55,748 bases of DNA from Candidatus Abyssobacteria bacterium SURF_17. Lineage in GTDB: Bacteria; Abyssobacteria; SURF-5. The stretch covers positions 1 through 55,748 of the forward strand of contig QZKI01000046.1 of the NCBI GenBank assembly GCA_003598055.1, written 5' to 3'. How positions within the stretch are numbered: the stretch's first letter is position 1; the number at the start of each line of letters is the position of its first letter. The position numbers and the translations under genes were made by a program. Below the pieces are notes generated by a model that saw only the letters and a list, made by a program, of their open reading frames with translations, was not told where the DNA came from and did no database searches. Positions 25,922 through 35,497 of the stretch are shown in pieces.

Positions 25922-26923
25922 TTAATCAGATTGACAGTGGGGCGAGACCGGTTCTGCGACCCGAGTCAGTCTCGCTTTCAGACCGCGCAACGACGTGATG
26001 AATTCGGCTGGAAGAAAAGTCAGCATTGCGTGCAAGAGCGCGTCCGCGCCGATATGGTCAAAACGAATCGCTCTTCCGTACCAGGACCGCGCTTCGTTGA
26101 GGTCAAGGCTATCCCAGTAGCAGTCGCCGACTTTCAAACAGGAGAACGCCAGCAGGCGGCGTATCCTCTTTCTTTGTCCCGAGGTCAAGGCCGTCCCGTC
26201 ATCGAGGATTTTCTTGAATGCGAGGGTGCGATAGTAAAAACGACGATAGTGGTTCTTGGACACGTTTCCGGGATGCAAACGCCGTTCGACAAGTTTCTCC
26301 TTCATTATTCCCATCCGGCAGCGCAAGTTCAACCTCATGAAGAAATCGATATCCTGAAAGTTGAGCAGTTTTTCATCGAAGCGCGCACCGTTCTCTATGC
26401 AGGTCCGCCTGATCATTACCGTTGAGGTCAGAGGGAAAGCGGTTTCCGCAATTGTGTTAAATACGAAACCGTCGGATGGAACCTCGCCGAACTGTGCGAA
26501 GAAGGACTCAGAGACCGTGCCTTCGGAGGTGAATTCCCTCGCGTCCGAGCACAGAATGCCAATGTCGGGGTGGGCTCTCAAATAGTCCACCTGGAGTTGG
26601 ATCTTTTCGGGTCGCCACTTATCATCAGCGTCAAGAAACGCAATAAGCTCGCCTCTGGAATGCTCCATCCCCCTGTTTCGCGCTGCTGACGAACCTCGGC
26701 GCCGTTGGCGGATATAGATGACGTTATCAAGATACTTCCCCAATCTGGCTTGGGTGTCATCGGTGGAACCGTCGTCGACGACGATGACCTCCCTGTGCGG
26801 ATACGATTGCGCCAGAGCGCTTTCCACCGCCTCGACAAGGTTTTCCGCGCGATTATACGTCGGAATAATCGCAGAGACCAACGGCTGTCGTGTCAACCCA
26901 TATTCATGAAACATCGCTGTCAT
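25922..26923 (-). CDS. Glycosyltransferase family 2
   Basis: 333 residues from ATG 26923, overlapping the previous gene by 20 bases. The frame extends to 27016, inside the neighbour. The GT-A domain is at the N-terminus: PLVSAIIPTYNRAENLVEAVESALAQSYP, EVIVVDDGSTDDTQARL, VIYIRQRRRGSSAARNRGMEHSRGELIAFLDADDKW (DxD). A region GILCSDAREFTSEG and LLNFQDIDFFMRLNLRCRMG (catalytic base area with QDxDF) follows. It is a soluble inverting transferase. The C-terminal 80 residues are helical and polar (SCLKVGDCYWDSLDLNEARSW, TPR-like). Donor and acceptor cannot be assigned. Confidence 0.9.
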   Translation of the reverse strand: MTAMFHEYGLTRQPLVSAIIPTYNRAENLVEAVESALAQSYPHREVIVVDDGSTDDTQARLGKYLDNVIYIRQRRRGSSAARNRGMEHSRGELIAFLDADDKWRPEKIQLQVDYLRAHPDIGILCSDAREFTSEGTVSESFFAQFGEVPSDGFVFNTIAETAFPLTSTVMIRRTCIENGARFDEKLLNFQDIDFFMRLNLRCRMGIMKEKLVERRLHPGNVSKNHYRRFYYRTLAFKKILDDGTALTSGQRKRIRRLLAFSCLKVGDCYWDSLDLNEARSWYGRAIRFDHIGADALLHAMLTFLPAEFITSLRGLKARLTRVAEPVSPHCQSD

Positions 26924-28283
26924 TGCGTCGTCCAATGTTACAGATGCTGAAGCGGTACTTTCCGGATACCTCTTTCGGTATGTCGCTGACGAATTCAATC
27001 TCGAGTTCAACCTCATGGCCGAAAAATTCGGCGACCTTGCGTTTTAGAAAGGAAATGGAATCATCCGTGAATTCCACTCCCTTGACAATTTTGATATGCA
27101 GCGCATATGGCACGTTCTGGACTATCTGCGCTTGCCGGACGCCCGGAGTATTCGCTATGAGATAGATGGTCAGAGATGCTCCTGACACGCGGCGGCCATC
27201 AGGAGCGACGAGGAAATCAGTGACTCTCCCTCCCACCATCTCCATGAGTGGAAGTCCCCGGCCGCACGAGCAGGTCCGGTCGCTCGGGATACCGATGTCC
27301 TCAATCCGGTATCGAATGAGGGGCATGCCGAAGTTGAGAAGGTCGGTTATAACAACATCACCCTCTTCCCCGGACCCCGCAGGACGCCCATTGCGAACAA
27401 ACTCTACGAATACGCATTCCGCGCTTATGTGCATGCCGGCATGCGCTTCGCATTCACTCGCAATCACGCCGACCTCTCTGCACCCATATCGGTCGAAGAC
27501 TTCACAGCCGAAGGCTTCTGCAATGGTTTCCCTTTCTCCATTGTGGAGCATTTCCGCAGACGTGATGACGGACTTCACCCGAATGTCCCGGATGTTGTTC
27601 TCGAGCAGAAAGGAGGCAAAGAGAGCGCCTGAGTTCGCATACGTGAGGATGGCCTCAGGCTTGAATTTGCGAAGTTTCCGGGCAAACTCGTGCATTCGCT
27701 CTTCGGTAATGGATGAAGAGTCAAGAATCAGCTTTCTTTCAAGCACCATGTTCCTGATGTGCCATTTCAATTCCTGCGTTGCGGAGAAGTCGTGGCGGTT
27801 CCCCCATATCACGGCGAGCTTGTCACCAACTTCGTATCCCGCCCAGCGATCATGCCTCATCGCGGACGCTTTCAAATAATCCATCCTCCTCCTGTCGCGG
27901 TAATAGTGAAGCGGCTTGCCCGTAGACCCGCCTGTCTTGTCGGGCAGCAAATCGGATTTCGCGATATTCCGCGCCACGAGGTCATCCTTGTGCACTTGAA
28001 TGTCCTCCTTGGTCAGCATAGGAATTCTTGCGAGGTCCGCGAAGTCCCGCAAGTCCGCGGGGGAGAACCCAACCGAATCGAGTCTTTCTCTGTAAAATGG
28101 ACAATTCTCGTATGCATGGCCGACCATGGTCCTCAAGCGATTCAGTTGAAGCCGAGCGATTTCATCCCGGCTGAAATACTGGGACCGCTCAAGTTCCCGC
28201 CATAAGGCAATGTGCGTTTCTCCGTCTGTGAACGCCCAGAGCGGGTGAATGATATTCTTGACTATTGGTGCGTACCAGTCCAT
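26904..28283 (-). CDS. CapK/PaaK-like AMP-forming ligase (copy 3)
   Basis: 459 residues, ATG start 7 bases after the upstream stop. Motifs in order: LRTMVGHAYENCPFYRERLDS near 48, LPDKTGGSTGKPLHYYRDRRR near 113 (intact TGGSTGKP loop), VITSAEMLHNGERETI, VFDRYGCREVGVIASEC (A5), NFGMPLIRYRIEDIG (A7), CSCGRGLPLMEMVGGRVTDFLVAPDG (A8 with Cys pair). It is an adenylate-forming enzyme of the phenylacetate-CoA ligase/CapK group that should activate a carboxylic acid. Close in sequence and position to copy 2. With copy 1 and the ACP it suggests acyl activation for EPS decoration. Confidence 0.87.
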   Translation of the reverse strand: MDWYAPIVKNIIHPLWAFTDGETHIALWRELERSQYFSRDEIARLQLNRLRTMVGHAYENCPFYRERLDSVGFSPADLRDFADLARIPMLTKEDIQVHKDDLVARNIAKSDLLPDKTGGSTGKPLHYYRDRRRMDYLKASAMRHDRWAGYEVGDKLAVIWGNRHDFSATQELKWHIRNMVLERKLILDSSSITEERMHEFARKLRKFKPEAILTYANSGALFASFLLENNIRDIRVKSVITSAEMLHNGERETIAEAFGCEVFDRYGCREVGVIASECEAHAGMHISAECVFVEFVRNGRPAGSGEEGDVVITDLLNFGMPLIRYRIEDIGIPSDRTCSCGRGLPLMEMVGGRVTDFLVAPDGRRVSGASLTIYLIANTPGVRQAQIVQNVPYALHIKIVKGVEFTDDSISFLKRKVAEFFGHEVELEIEFVSDIPKEVSGKYRFSICNIGRRNDSDVS

Positions 28284-28290
28284 TCGCTCG

Positions 28291-29676
28291 TTACGCGCCC
28301 TTCCTCGACGCGTGTCCCTCTATTGCCAGAGATATGACTCTTTCAATTCGCTGACTGACCGTGGAATAGTCATACTCCTGCCTGAGAACGTGTGGCACAG
28401 AGTACTGATTTCCATTCGACGTGCATCGCTGATATTCTTGCTCGAGGATCGCCGTCACCCTTGCGCTGTCAGGACTTGTGACCACATTTGCCGCGAGACC
28501 CAGTCTCCTCATAAGATTGAAGACCTCTCCATCTGTTGGCGCAAACGCTATGACCGGCTTTTCAGCGCCGATATAATCGTACATCTTTGCCGGGATGACA
28601 TATCGGCTTGCTTCCCGGTATCCGAGGCACAAGAGGAACACGTCGGCGTTCCCGAGGATTTCCGGGAGTTCCTCCCGAGTCTTGTGACCATACGCCCGGA
28701 CAACGTTTTCAAGCCCGTACTTGTGCGCAGCCCTTTCCACTTCATCCGACCCGCGACCGACAAATGTGACCGAGACCTTGTTCTCGAACTCTACCCCTTT
28801 GCTATCCAGCCATTGCCTGAGGCCCTTCAAGAAGTCCGACGGGTTGCGGTCATTGTACAGCGTACCCAAGTGGCAGATTGTAAAGCATCCATTGGCCTTT
28901 CGGTCTTTGGGGTAGTGCCCTCCTTCTGGCGAGATTCCATTCGTGATGGCGAATGCCTTCTCCGCACAGGATGGATGCTTTTCGTCCATAAGGGTCTTTG
29001 CGGTGGGCGTATTGTAAATAATAAATTTGGAGCACCTTAAGACGAAGCGTTCCAGGAATTCATTAATTCTGTGTGAAAGGGATTTCCACACTCCCGAAGA
29101 CCCGGGATGCGCATATTCATGGAGCGTCCACAAGTCCCTGAAGTCAGCAACCATGGGTGCATCTATCAGCCATGCCAACACGCTGGCCGGCAACAGTGAG
29201 GAGTTGGGTGGCGCTGTGCAAAACACACAATCAATATGGTCCGCGCGAGCGATCCGCCAGCCGCGCGAAACAATGCTTACAGTCCATGTCAGCGAAACCA
29301 TCAAGTTGATTGCATACAGCAGCAAAGCGTTCAGCGCGCCAAGATACCACCTGAGCATGGAATCCAGCGCCTTTTTACTCGCTTGCTTCGCTTCCAGGGA
29401 ATCGAGTCGCGAAAGCGTCGTCCTCCGAATTTTCCTGAGCAAGCCGATTGGCCATCTGAACCTTACGCGCTCAATCTGAACCTGCTCAGCAATATCGCGT
29501 CCGAAACCCTGATCGTTGAGTTCCTCGTCCCATGGCTCCATCGCAAGAACCGTCACTCTGTATCCCCTACCCAGCAATTCCGCCGAAAGGCGCAGCGGAC
29601 GGATGGCGCCCACGACGTTGACCGGCCAAAATGCGTAGGCAACGACCAAAACATGCTTGTGGGTTCTGACATTCAT
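28291..29676 (-). CDS. Glycosyltransferase family 4 with internal membrane segments
   Basis: 461 residues from ATG 29676 (TTG 29700 is possible). N-terminal half: HVLVVAYAFWPVNVVGAIRPLRLSAELLGRGYRVTVL. A hydrophobic stretch follows (WYLGALNALLLYAINLMVSLTWTVSI, residues about 120-145) that may anchor the protein, then CVFCTAPPNSSLLPASVLAWL and PMVADFRDLWT. Donor half: TICHLGTLYNDRNPSDFLKGL, VTFVGRGSDEVERAAHKYG, VVRAYGHKTREELPEILGNADVFLLCLGYREASRYVIPAKMYDYIGAEKPVIAF. KMYDYIGAEKPVI is the element following the donor site. This layout is that of WbuB-like transferases. Confidence 0.9.
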   Translation of the reverse strand: MNVRTHKHVLVVAYAFWPVNVVGAIRPLRLSAELLGRGYRVTVLAMEPWDEELNDQGFGRDIAEQVQIERVRFRWPIGLLRKIRRTTLSRLDSLEAKQASKKALDSMLRWYLGALNALLLYAINLMVSLTWTVSIVSRGWRIARADHIDCVFCTAPPNSSLLPASVLAWLIDAPMVADFRDLWTLHEYAHPGSSGVWKSLSHRINEFLERFVLRCSKFIIYNTPTAKTLMDEKHPSCAEKAFAITNGISPEGGHYPKDRKANGCFTICHLGTLYNDRNPSDFLKGLRQWLDSKGVEFENKVSVTFVGRGSDEVERAAHKYGLENVVRAYGHKTREELPEILGNADVFLLCLGYREASRYVIPAKMYDYIGAEKPVIAFAPTDGEVFNLMRRLGLAANVVTSPDSARVTAILEQEYQRCTSNGNQYSVPHVLRQEYDYSTVSQRIERVISLAIEGHASRKGA

Positions 29677-29770
29677 TTGTGTATCTTTGCCGTATCGCAA
29701 CTTCTTACGAGCGGAACATGACCAGATGCTGCACCGTCATGCGATTGGTCATCCCTCGACCCTGCAGCTC

Positions 29771-31252
29771 TCAGTGGGCCCTGAGCAAGACCCTGGCCCC
29801 GATGTTCGTCCACGCCTTTCGCAACACCAAGGCCTCGCTTTCATGGAGGAAACCGGTCGCCCAGAGGATGAGGATATAGAGGAGTGCAAACAGACTTTTA
29901 AGGGGTATGTTTAGCCACGGTGTCCCCATATCGACCAGCGTGGAAAGCCAGTACACCAAGAAGGCACACAGGAGTAATTGAGCGATGCGTGTCTTCTCCA
30001 GCTTTATCATCTGGAAGCGGATGCCGGCAACGTACGTGGCTGCCACCCGAAAGAGGAAAGAGGCAATGGTTGCAGCGACGGCGCCCCATGCAAGGTAGTG
30101 TTTTATGAGGAAGTAATTCAGAATCAAGTTCAGAGCGCTCGTTGCGGCATCAATCCCGGCGATGTGTTTGGTCTTCTTGTGGACGAACAGGGCAATGCTA
30201 AAATGGTAATAAAAGCTGAAAATGATGTAGGCAAGAACTACCAGGGGAACAATCTTGTACGCTTCGTAGAACGGAGGCGTAGTGACGATATGGACGACGT
30301 CCTTGATGACAACAGAGATTCCCAGGCCGGCAAACGTGAGCACAACCAGAAAATACGTGAATATCTGCGAGAAGGTCTGTTCCGCGTCCTGTTCTTTAAA
30401 GGAAGCCATTCGGCGCGGGAACCAGATTTGCAGGAATGGAGACGTCACGAACGTGTGGATGATTGTCCCAAACCTGTAACCCAATGAATATATCCCCGTT
30501 GCCTCGAGTGTTCCGAATCCCCTTATGAAGTACCGGTCTGACCTATTCGCGATGGAGCGACCGACATCCGACACAATCAGGGGCGCGCCAAATCTCAACA
30601 TCTCGTTGCACTTGGAAAACGAAAAGCGAAGCCCCACCTTGACCATCAGCGGCAGAACGAGCACAATCGCGAACATGATGGAACTTATCAGGCTACTCAT
30701 GAGGATTCCCATTACACCCAATTCGGCAAAGACAACAAAGTAGATATTCAAAGAGAGAGAAACGACCAAGTTGGCAATGGATATAACGAGATAGATTGTG
30801 GACCATTCGCGAATCCTGAGGTAATCCATTCCCATGCGCGTGAGCGTCGAGAACCAGACGGTCGCAAAACACACAAGAAAATAGGGCCAGTACTCACGAG
30901 AACCCAAAACCACAGAGGAAAGCGCCCCGCAAGCAAATGACAGGAGGAACAGTGAACAGAACCCAAGAATCGCAAAACTTATCACACCAGTGCTTATCAC
31001 CTCGTTGCGGTCGCGGTCGTCCTCATACTCATAATAGAATCGGAATACCGCCTGCGTTATCCCCACGGCGATGATTGTGCCGATAATGCCGGTCGTAATC
31101 AGCAGCAGTTCCAGTACTCCGTAATCCGCGGGAGAAAGGTACCGTGTATAAATCGGCAGCATGAAGAACCCGATGACTTGGCTGATGATGCCACCGAGTC
31201 CATAAACAAAAGTATGCCTCAGAATCTTTGTCGCTTCTTGTCTTACGCTCAT
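29771..31252 (-). CDS. Wzx-type oligosaccharide flippase
   Basis: 493 residues with 12-14 transmembrane helices and few loops. The N-terminus (EATKILRHTFVYGLGGIISQVIGFFMLPIYTRYLSPADYGVLEL) is the hallmark of the polysaccharide biosynthesis protein/MOP flippase family. RFGAPLIVSDVGRSIANRSDRYFI begins the second half, with FSQIFTYFLVVLTFAGLGISVV after it. It should flip the lipid-linked repeat unit across the inner membrane, as required by Wzx/Wzy-dependent export with the Wza/Wzz/BY-kinase set encoded upstream. It starts 23 bases after the preceding glycosyltransferase gene. Confidence 0.92.
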   Translation of the reverse strand: MSVRQEATKILRHTFVYGLGGIISQVIGFFMLPIYTRYLSPADYGVLELLLITTGIIGTIIAVGITQAVFRFYYEYEDDRDRNEVISTGVISFAILGFCSLFLLSFACGALSSVVLGSREYWPYFLVCFATVWFSTLTRMGMDYLRIREWSTIYLVISIANLVVSLSLNIYFVVFAELGVMGILMSSLISSIMFAIVLVLPLMVKVGLRFSFSKCNEMLRFGAPLIVSDVGRSIANRSDRYFIRGFGTLEATGIYSLGYRFGTIIHTFVTSPFLQIWFPRRMASFKEQDAEQTFSQIFTYFLVVLTFAGLGISVVIKDVVHIVTTPPFYEAYKIVPLVVLAYIIFSFYYHFSIALFVHKKTKHIAGIDAATSALNLILNYFLIKHYLAWGAVAATIASFLFRVAATYVAGIRFQMIKLEKTRIAQLLLCAFLVYWLSTLVDMGTPWLNIPLKSLFALLYILILWATGFLHESEALVLRKAWTNIGARVLLRAH

Positions 31253-31275
31253 TTCGCGTTAGCTCGGGAATTCGA

Positions 31276-32451
31276 TCAACAACCGCAAGGGCACGTGCTG
31301 CCCAAAACCTGGTCGTACATCTGCATGATGCTCTGTGTAACGTTCTCCTGAGAAAATGTGCTCAGCACGCGCCTACGAGCCTCTCGGGAAGCTAATTCGC
31401 GCGAATAAAAGCCGTTAAGGTACTCTGACAACACGGTTCGCAGTTTACCTTCGGTCTTCATATCCACGCATCGCCCTCCGTTCCCGATAACCCATTCCAT
31501 CACCGGGAACGTATGGCCAACAGCCGGCAGGCCGCATGACATCGCCTCGATAAGAGCGACGGGCAACGCTTCGCGCGGCGAGCACAGAACAAAAATGTCT
31601 GCCGCTCGGTATAGGGTCGGCATTTGGTCTCGATCGACGTTGAACAGAATTGTCAGTTTCTCGCCAAGCAGTTCCCGACCGAGCTCTTCGACTTCTACAG
31701 ACTCTGGATGGCTTGACCCTGCGATGACAAAATGGACATCCTCTGCAACGCTTGCAGACACCATGGACGCTTCCCGGATAAAGTAGTCCATCCTCTTCAC
31801 GTGCTTGTCAACCATGCCTACCGACAGAACGATGAGACAATCATCGGGCAGCCCCCACGCTTTCCTGGCAGTGACTTTATCTCCGGGCGAGAACGCGTCC
31901 GTGTCCACGAAATTCGGAATAACACACCAGTTCGGTTTCTTCGGAATGTGGTCGGTTATCTCCTGCATTCCGTATGGAGAGAGGAAATGCACATACGGGA
32001 ATCTGTTCACAAATTCCGGCGGCGCCTTCTGCCCATTCCCGAATACGATGGAGCACTTCAGCAATCCCAGCTTGCGGGCACGGTCGAGAAAAAGCGCTAA
32101 ACTTCCCTGCTGAACGTGAACGATGTCGTATCCGTCGCGCAAATGGGCCAGCAACCGAATACCGTAGCTGAACGATTCGACCGAAGCCTCCGAACCCAAA
32201 CCGAGCCGCCATCCGCCCACATGATTCAAGACATTCCCGATTCGAGCCAGCCGCGAGGTCCGTCGCACACAGGGCAGTACAACATCATAATCGTTCTTCG
32301 CAGGACCGGCGCCACGAAACAGTGTCACGTCCACTCCGCGCTCGTGTAACGCGGCGGCAAGTGACTCCGCCCACGCTTCCATTCCCCGTGCGACGTGCCC
32401 CAGTCCTGAAGAGGCGATTGCAACCTTAAAAAAGCCGTTGCGCATCTGCAC
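31276..32451 (-). CDS. Glycosyltransferase family 4
   Basis: 391 residues. FKVAIASSGLGHVARGMEAWAESLAAALHERG at the N-terminus is a GT4-type glycine loop. DIVHVQQGSLALFLDRA, FPYVHFLSPYGMQEIT and WCVIPNFVDTDAFSPG follow. The donor half contains VLSVGMVDKHVKRMDYFI, VHFVIAGSSHPESVEVEEL, LTILFNVDRDQMPTLYRAADIFVLCSPREALPVALIEAMSCGLPAVGH, where REALPVALIEAM is the E-x7-E motif. The C-terminus ends with the Cys-rich GSTCPCGC, which is unusual for the family. Its start overlaps the end of the acyltransferase gene by 26 bases. Confidence 0.9.
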   Translation of the reverse strand: MQMRNGFFKVAIASSGLGHVARGMEAWAESLAAALHERGVDVTLFRGAGPAKNDYDVVLPCVRRTSRLARIGNVLNHVGGWRLGLGSEASVESFSYGIRLLAHLRDGYDIVHVQQGSLALFLDRARKLGLLKCSIVFGNGQKAPPEFVNRFPYVHFLSPYGMQEITDHIPKKPNWCVIPNFVDTDAFSPGDKVTARKAWGLPDDCLIVLSVGMVDKHVKRMDYFIREASMVSASVAEDVHFVIAGSSHPESVEVEELGRELLGEKLTILFNVDRDQMPTLYRAADIFVLCSPREALPVALIEAMSCGLPAVGHTFPVMEWVIGNGGRCVDMKTEGKLRTVLSEYLNGFYSRELASREARRRVLSTFSQENVTQSIMQMYDQVLGSTCPCGC

Positions 32452-33223
32452 CTGCCGAATTCGTCACTTGAACCAGATTCGGCTTCAACTCGGTCTTCCT
32501 ATCGAGGTCGGCCAGACGCAATGCCACCCGCGCCGGAATCCCCATCACAACGGTTCCCTCCGGCACGTCTCTCGCCACCACCGAGTTTGCTGCAACCACC
32601 GAATCGTTACCTATCGTCACTCCCCTTTGGATGAACGCGTTCTCGCCGATCCAGACATTATCACCAACGATGACCGGCGCCACTTCGTCCGGAGGCGTAG
32701 GAGCTCCAATGCGCCCTCCGCCGGGATGGAGCGGGTGACCGTTATAGTCAAATATCCTCACCCATGGCGCGATGAGGCAACCTTTTCCGATCTTGACGCA
32801 TTTTGCCGCCCGAAGAGAGGAATTCGCTCCGATTCTCGTACGATCCCCAACTTCTATGGTGCTTTCGGGAAAGATGTGCGTCGTCACCACGAATTCGCAT
32901 GGGGTATAGAGAATGACGTCTTTGCCTACAATCAATTTGCCCGTGACGCTGCGAAAGACACGAATGGGGTCAGGACCAACCTTGAGCCCCTCTCCGACTT
33001 CGGTGCACTGAGAAAGGAATATCTGCTTACGGTACCATGCCTTCATTGCCGATATCAGAGCGATTCGTTCCTCCCGCTCCAGGCGCATCAAGTGTCTCAA
33101 GAAACCAGCAAAGGTTCGCTGGCGCCACTCCTCGAGTATTGGACCGCTGGGACCACGTTCGTAGTGCACAGCAGCATTGCTCGCGAGCAGGTTGTCATGC
33201 CATTTTCTCAGTTTGTTCAACAT
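32426..33223 (-). CDS. Hexapeptide-repeat (left-handed beta-helix) acyltransferase
   Basis: 265 residues. A helical N-terminus of about 75 residues (LNKLRKWHDNLLASNAAVHYE, GFLRHLMRLEREERIALISAM) precedes a left-handed beta-helix of hexapeptide repeats: LIVGKDVILYTPCEFVV, TIEVGDRTRIGANSSLRAAK, VKIGKGCLIAPWVRIFD, with catalytic-type His in DYNGHPLHPGGG, then PVIVGDNVWIGENAFIQRG and VTIGNDSVVAANSVVARDV, VVMGIPARV. The family (WcaF/NodL/xenobiotic acyltransferase) transfers acetyl or longer acyl groups to sugars. It may be the final acceptor enzyme for acyl groups made ready by the CapK-like/ACP pair, or use acetyl-CoA (inference). Confidence 0.88.
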   Translation of the reverse strand: MLNKLRKWHDNLLASNAAVHYERGPSGPILEEWRQRTFAGFLRHLMRLEREERIALISAMKAWYRKQIFLSQCTEVGEGLKVGPDPIRVFRSVTGKLIVGKDVILYTPCEFVVTTHIFPESTIEVGDRTRIGANSSLRAAKCVKIGKGCLIAPWVRIFDYNGHPLHPGGGRIGAPTPPDEVAPVIVGDNVWIGENAFIQRGVTIGNDSVVAANSVVARDVPEGTVVMGIPARVALRLADLDRKTELKPNLVQVTNSAGADAQRLF

Positions 33224-33260
33224 ATGCTCTTGATAAGTGCGGAAAGTCGCGGTTGCGGTC

Positions 33261-35354
33261 TCAATTCAGGTAGCCGAGAGCCTTGAGGTTCTCTATGCCG
33301 TCTTTGCTCGATACCGTAGCTTCGGGACTTGCCAGCCCTCTTTTTTTCGCCAGCGCTTCCCATGCCTTGACTTCTTCGAATAGCTTGCCGGTTGCTTCGG
33401 CGCGGATGGAAGCCACATTTACCAGTTCCGCGGGGTCCTTCCTCAGGTCGTATACTTCCGTTTCACCGACGGATTTGTATATGTACTTGAAGTTGCCTTC
33501 ATAGACAGCCCTCAAATCGCGGTCAAACCGCGCCCCGTATTGACTCACTCTATCCTGATTCCTCAGCAATTCGGCGATTGGATATGGAGAAAGGCCGCTG
33601 AATGGGGGGAGGTTGAGACAGTTCAATATGATATTGGGCACTTCGGCCAGTGAAACCGTTCGCTCCTCGATGCGCCCCGCCCGGTCGGCGTGGGGGAATT
33701 TGACCAGCAAAGGAACAAAGATTTCTTGTTCGTAAAGACAGTTCGTGTGCCCCAGGAACATGTGCTCGCCGAGAGATTCTCCATGGTCAGACGTTATCAC
33801 AATAAGGGTTCCGTCAAACAAATCATTGTCCTTCAGCCAATTCATGAGCCTGCCGAGCTCGGAGTCCAGAAACAGCAACTCTGCATCATATTCATTGCTC
33901 AGATGGTTGTACGCCTCTGGGGGAAGACTCCTTTTCCCTCGCATTACCGAAGTTTCCACACCGCGAGCGGGAGGGGATGCTTTCTCCAATCCTTGCGCGA
34001 ATGCTTCTCGGAACCGCGGAGGCGCTGCATACGGGGCGTGCGCATCCATATAGTTGACGAAAAGGAAAAAGGGAGACCTGGACTGGTCCTTGAGCCAGTC
34101 AATGCATTCGTTTGTTACTACCGTTGCATCGCGATAAGGGAGGAATTTGTGCTCGCTTCTGCGACGCATGGCCGGAATATCCCTCACGTCAAACAATGGC
34201 TGTAAAGGGATGTACACTCCTCTTGAGTCATCATAGTGATGAAAACCCTGATCGAGTTGAAAGCCCCGCCACAGGTAGGCGCAGTTTGCAGCGATTGCCC
34301 CACATGAATACGCCTTGCCGGCCAGGACTTCTGCCAGCGTAGTGGCGGATTCGGATAGTGGAGATGCCGGCATCGTGTGCGGAATTCGATCGGAGTCTTC
34401 TCTGCCAATGCCTTGTTTCCCCTGCTGGACAAAGTCTGCGCCGTGTTCCGTGGGCAGCAATCCCGTAAAAAGGGAAGCGTGAGCCGGCAACGTTGTTGAG
34501 GACGTCGAGACCGCATGGCGATAGAGCAGGGAGTCGTTAACCAACGCCGAGATATTGGGGGTAGTTTCCCGGGAGTATCCATACGCAGAAAGGTGGTCCG
34601 CACGTACGGTGTCGAGCACCACCAGAATCACGGATATGCTCTTCGGGTCCATGCCGGAGCCCTCCGGCAGGGCACGCGTGAGCGGCCGCGACTTGAATCG
34701 TGAATATGGAGTGAAAAATCCGTTAAGAAACGAGACAAAAAGCACCACAATCAATATGAGAACGCCGGCGCGCCCTCTCCTGCCGCCAGTTGTTTCTTTT
34801 CCATACGACAGATAAACAAGAACGATTGCGCCTGTCCAGCCAGCAATCAGAACTGCATTAGCCACCAAGGAGGCCCTGCTTGCAAAATCCGGCAAATAGA
34901 GCTTATTCATAAAGAGACCGCTGATCATACCGAAGGAGAATATCAGCATCATCATCACAAACGGGGTCTCGGTTGACTTCCTCACCGAGAAAAGGCGTCT
35001 TTTCCGGGCAATCAGGCCCAATGACACGCACAGCGCCCCCAGCAGAATTGCGGCAAGAACCCTCCTGATCACGGCGCCGTCAAGGCCGGGAAGCAAGGAG
35101 CGATAGATTGCCATGAAGCCGGTGACGAATATCAATGCGCTTGCGAAGATGCCGGAAGAAATTTCTTTCCCGCTTTCGAAACGAAGGATAAGGCCAATCA
35201 GACCTCCGAGAAAGCCCATGAGAATGATGTCACCTGTTATCAAGTAAACAAGGAAGTGCACTGGCACATTTTCGGACGAGAGCCCGATCCAGAAGGTCTC
35301 AGCGGCTGCCAGAGTCATGCCAGCGACAATTCCGAATTTGATTCCTGATGTCAT
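33261..35354 (-). CDS. Membrane sulfatase-fold enzyme with Thr in place of the formylglycine Cys
   Basis: 697 residues, ATG with GGAAGAG upstream. About six transmembrane helices (residues 5-215) precede an alkaline-phosphatase/sulfatase superfamily domain: VILVVLDTVRADHLSAYGY (metal Asp, about 242-260), STTLPAHASLFTG (285-298), FFLFVNYMDAHAPYAAPP, TLIVITSDHGESLGEHMFLGH (metal Asp-His), VYDLRKDPAELVNVA near the end. Classic sulfatases need C/S-x-P-x-R. Here the site reads T-L-P-A-H, so formylglycine cannot form. A Thr nucleophile is used by phosphotransferase and phosphodiesterase members of the superfamily, so this may transfer or cleave a phosphate-linked group on the EPS (inference). Confidence 0.85.
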   Translation of the reverse strand: MTSGIKFGIVAGMTLAAAETFWIGLSSENVPVHFLVYLITGDIILMGFLGGLIGLILRFESGKEISSGIFASALIFVTGFMAIYRSLLPGLDGAVIRRVLAAILLGALCVSLGLIARKRRLFSVRKSTETPFVMMMLIFSFGMISGLFMNKLYLPDFASRASLVANAVLIAGWTGAIVLVYLSYGKETTGGRRGRAGVLILIVVLFVSFLNGFFTPYSRFKSRPLTRALPEGSGMDPKSISVILVVLDTVRADHLSAYGYSRETTPNISALVNDSLLYRHAVSTSSTTLPAHASLFTGLLPTEHGADFVQQGKQGIGREDSDRIPHTMPASPLSESATTLAEVLAGKAYSCGAIAANCAYLWRGFQLDQGFHHYDDSRGVYIPLQPLFDVRDIPAMRRRSEHKFLPYRDATVVTNECIDWLKDQSRSPFFLFVNYMDAHAPYAAPPRFREAFAQGLEKASPPARGVETSVMRGKRSLPPEAYNHLSNEYDAELLFLDSELGRLMNWLKDNDLFDGTLIVITSDHGESLGEHMFLGHTNCLYEQEIFVPLLVKFPHADRAGRIEERTVSLAEVPNIILNCLNLPPFSGLSPYPIAELLRNQDRVSQYGARFDRDLRAVYEGNFKYIYKSVGETEVYDLRKDPAELVNVASIRAEATGKLFEEVKAWEALAKKRGLASPEATVSSKDGIENLKALGYLN

Positions 35355-35497
35355 GCCCGCTCTTCCATCAGAAAGCCTTCAGGTTGATATCCCGCATTCT
35401 TATTGTCTCTTATACCTATCGTGCGGCTGGGAGGTTTTCGGAGTGCCAATTCTGATTCTGTTCGGGTCTGCTACATCGAAGAGAGCACGGCTCTGTG
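35355..35497 (-). other. 143-base gap with a small hairpin, no gene seen
   Basis: On the minus strand AGAGC/GCTCT with a three-base loop lies near 35480. A lone TTGGCACT looks like half a sigma-54 site but has no GC at the proper spacing. The rest shows no gene. Confidence 0.35.

Noticed and set aside
35440-35455. Sigma-54 site TTGGCACT upstream of the sulfatase-fold gene
   Set aside because: The -24 half is perfect but there is no GC 10 bases after GG.
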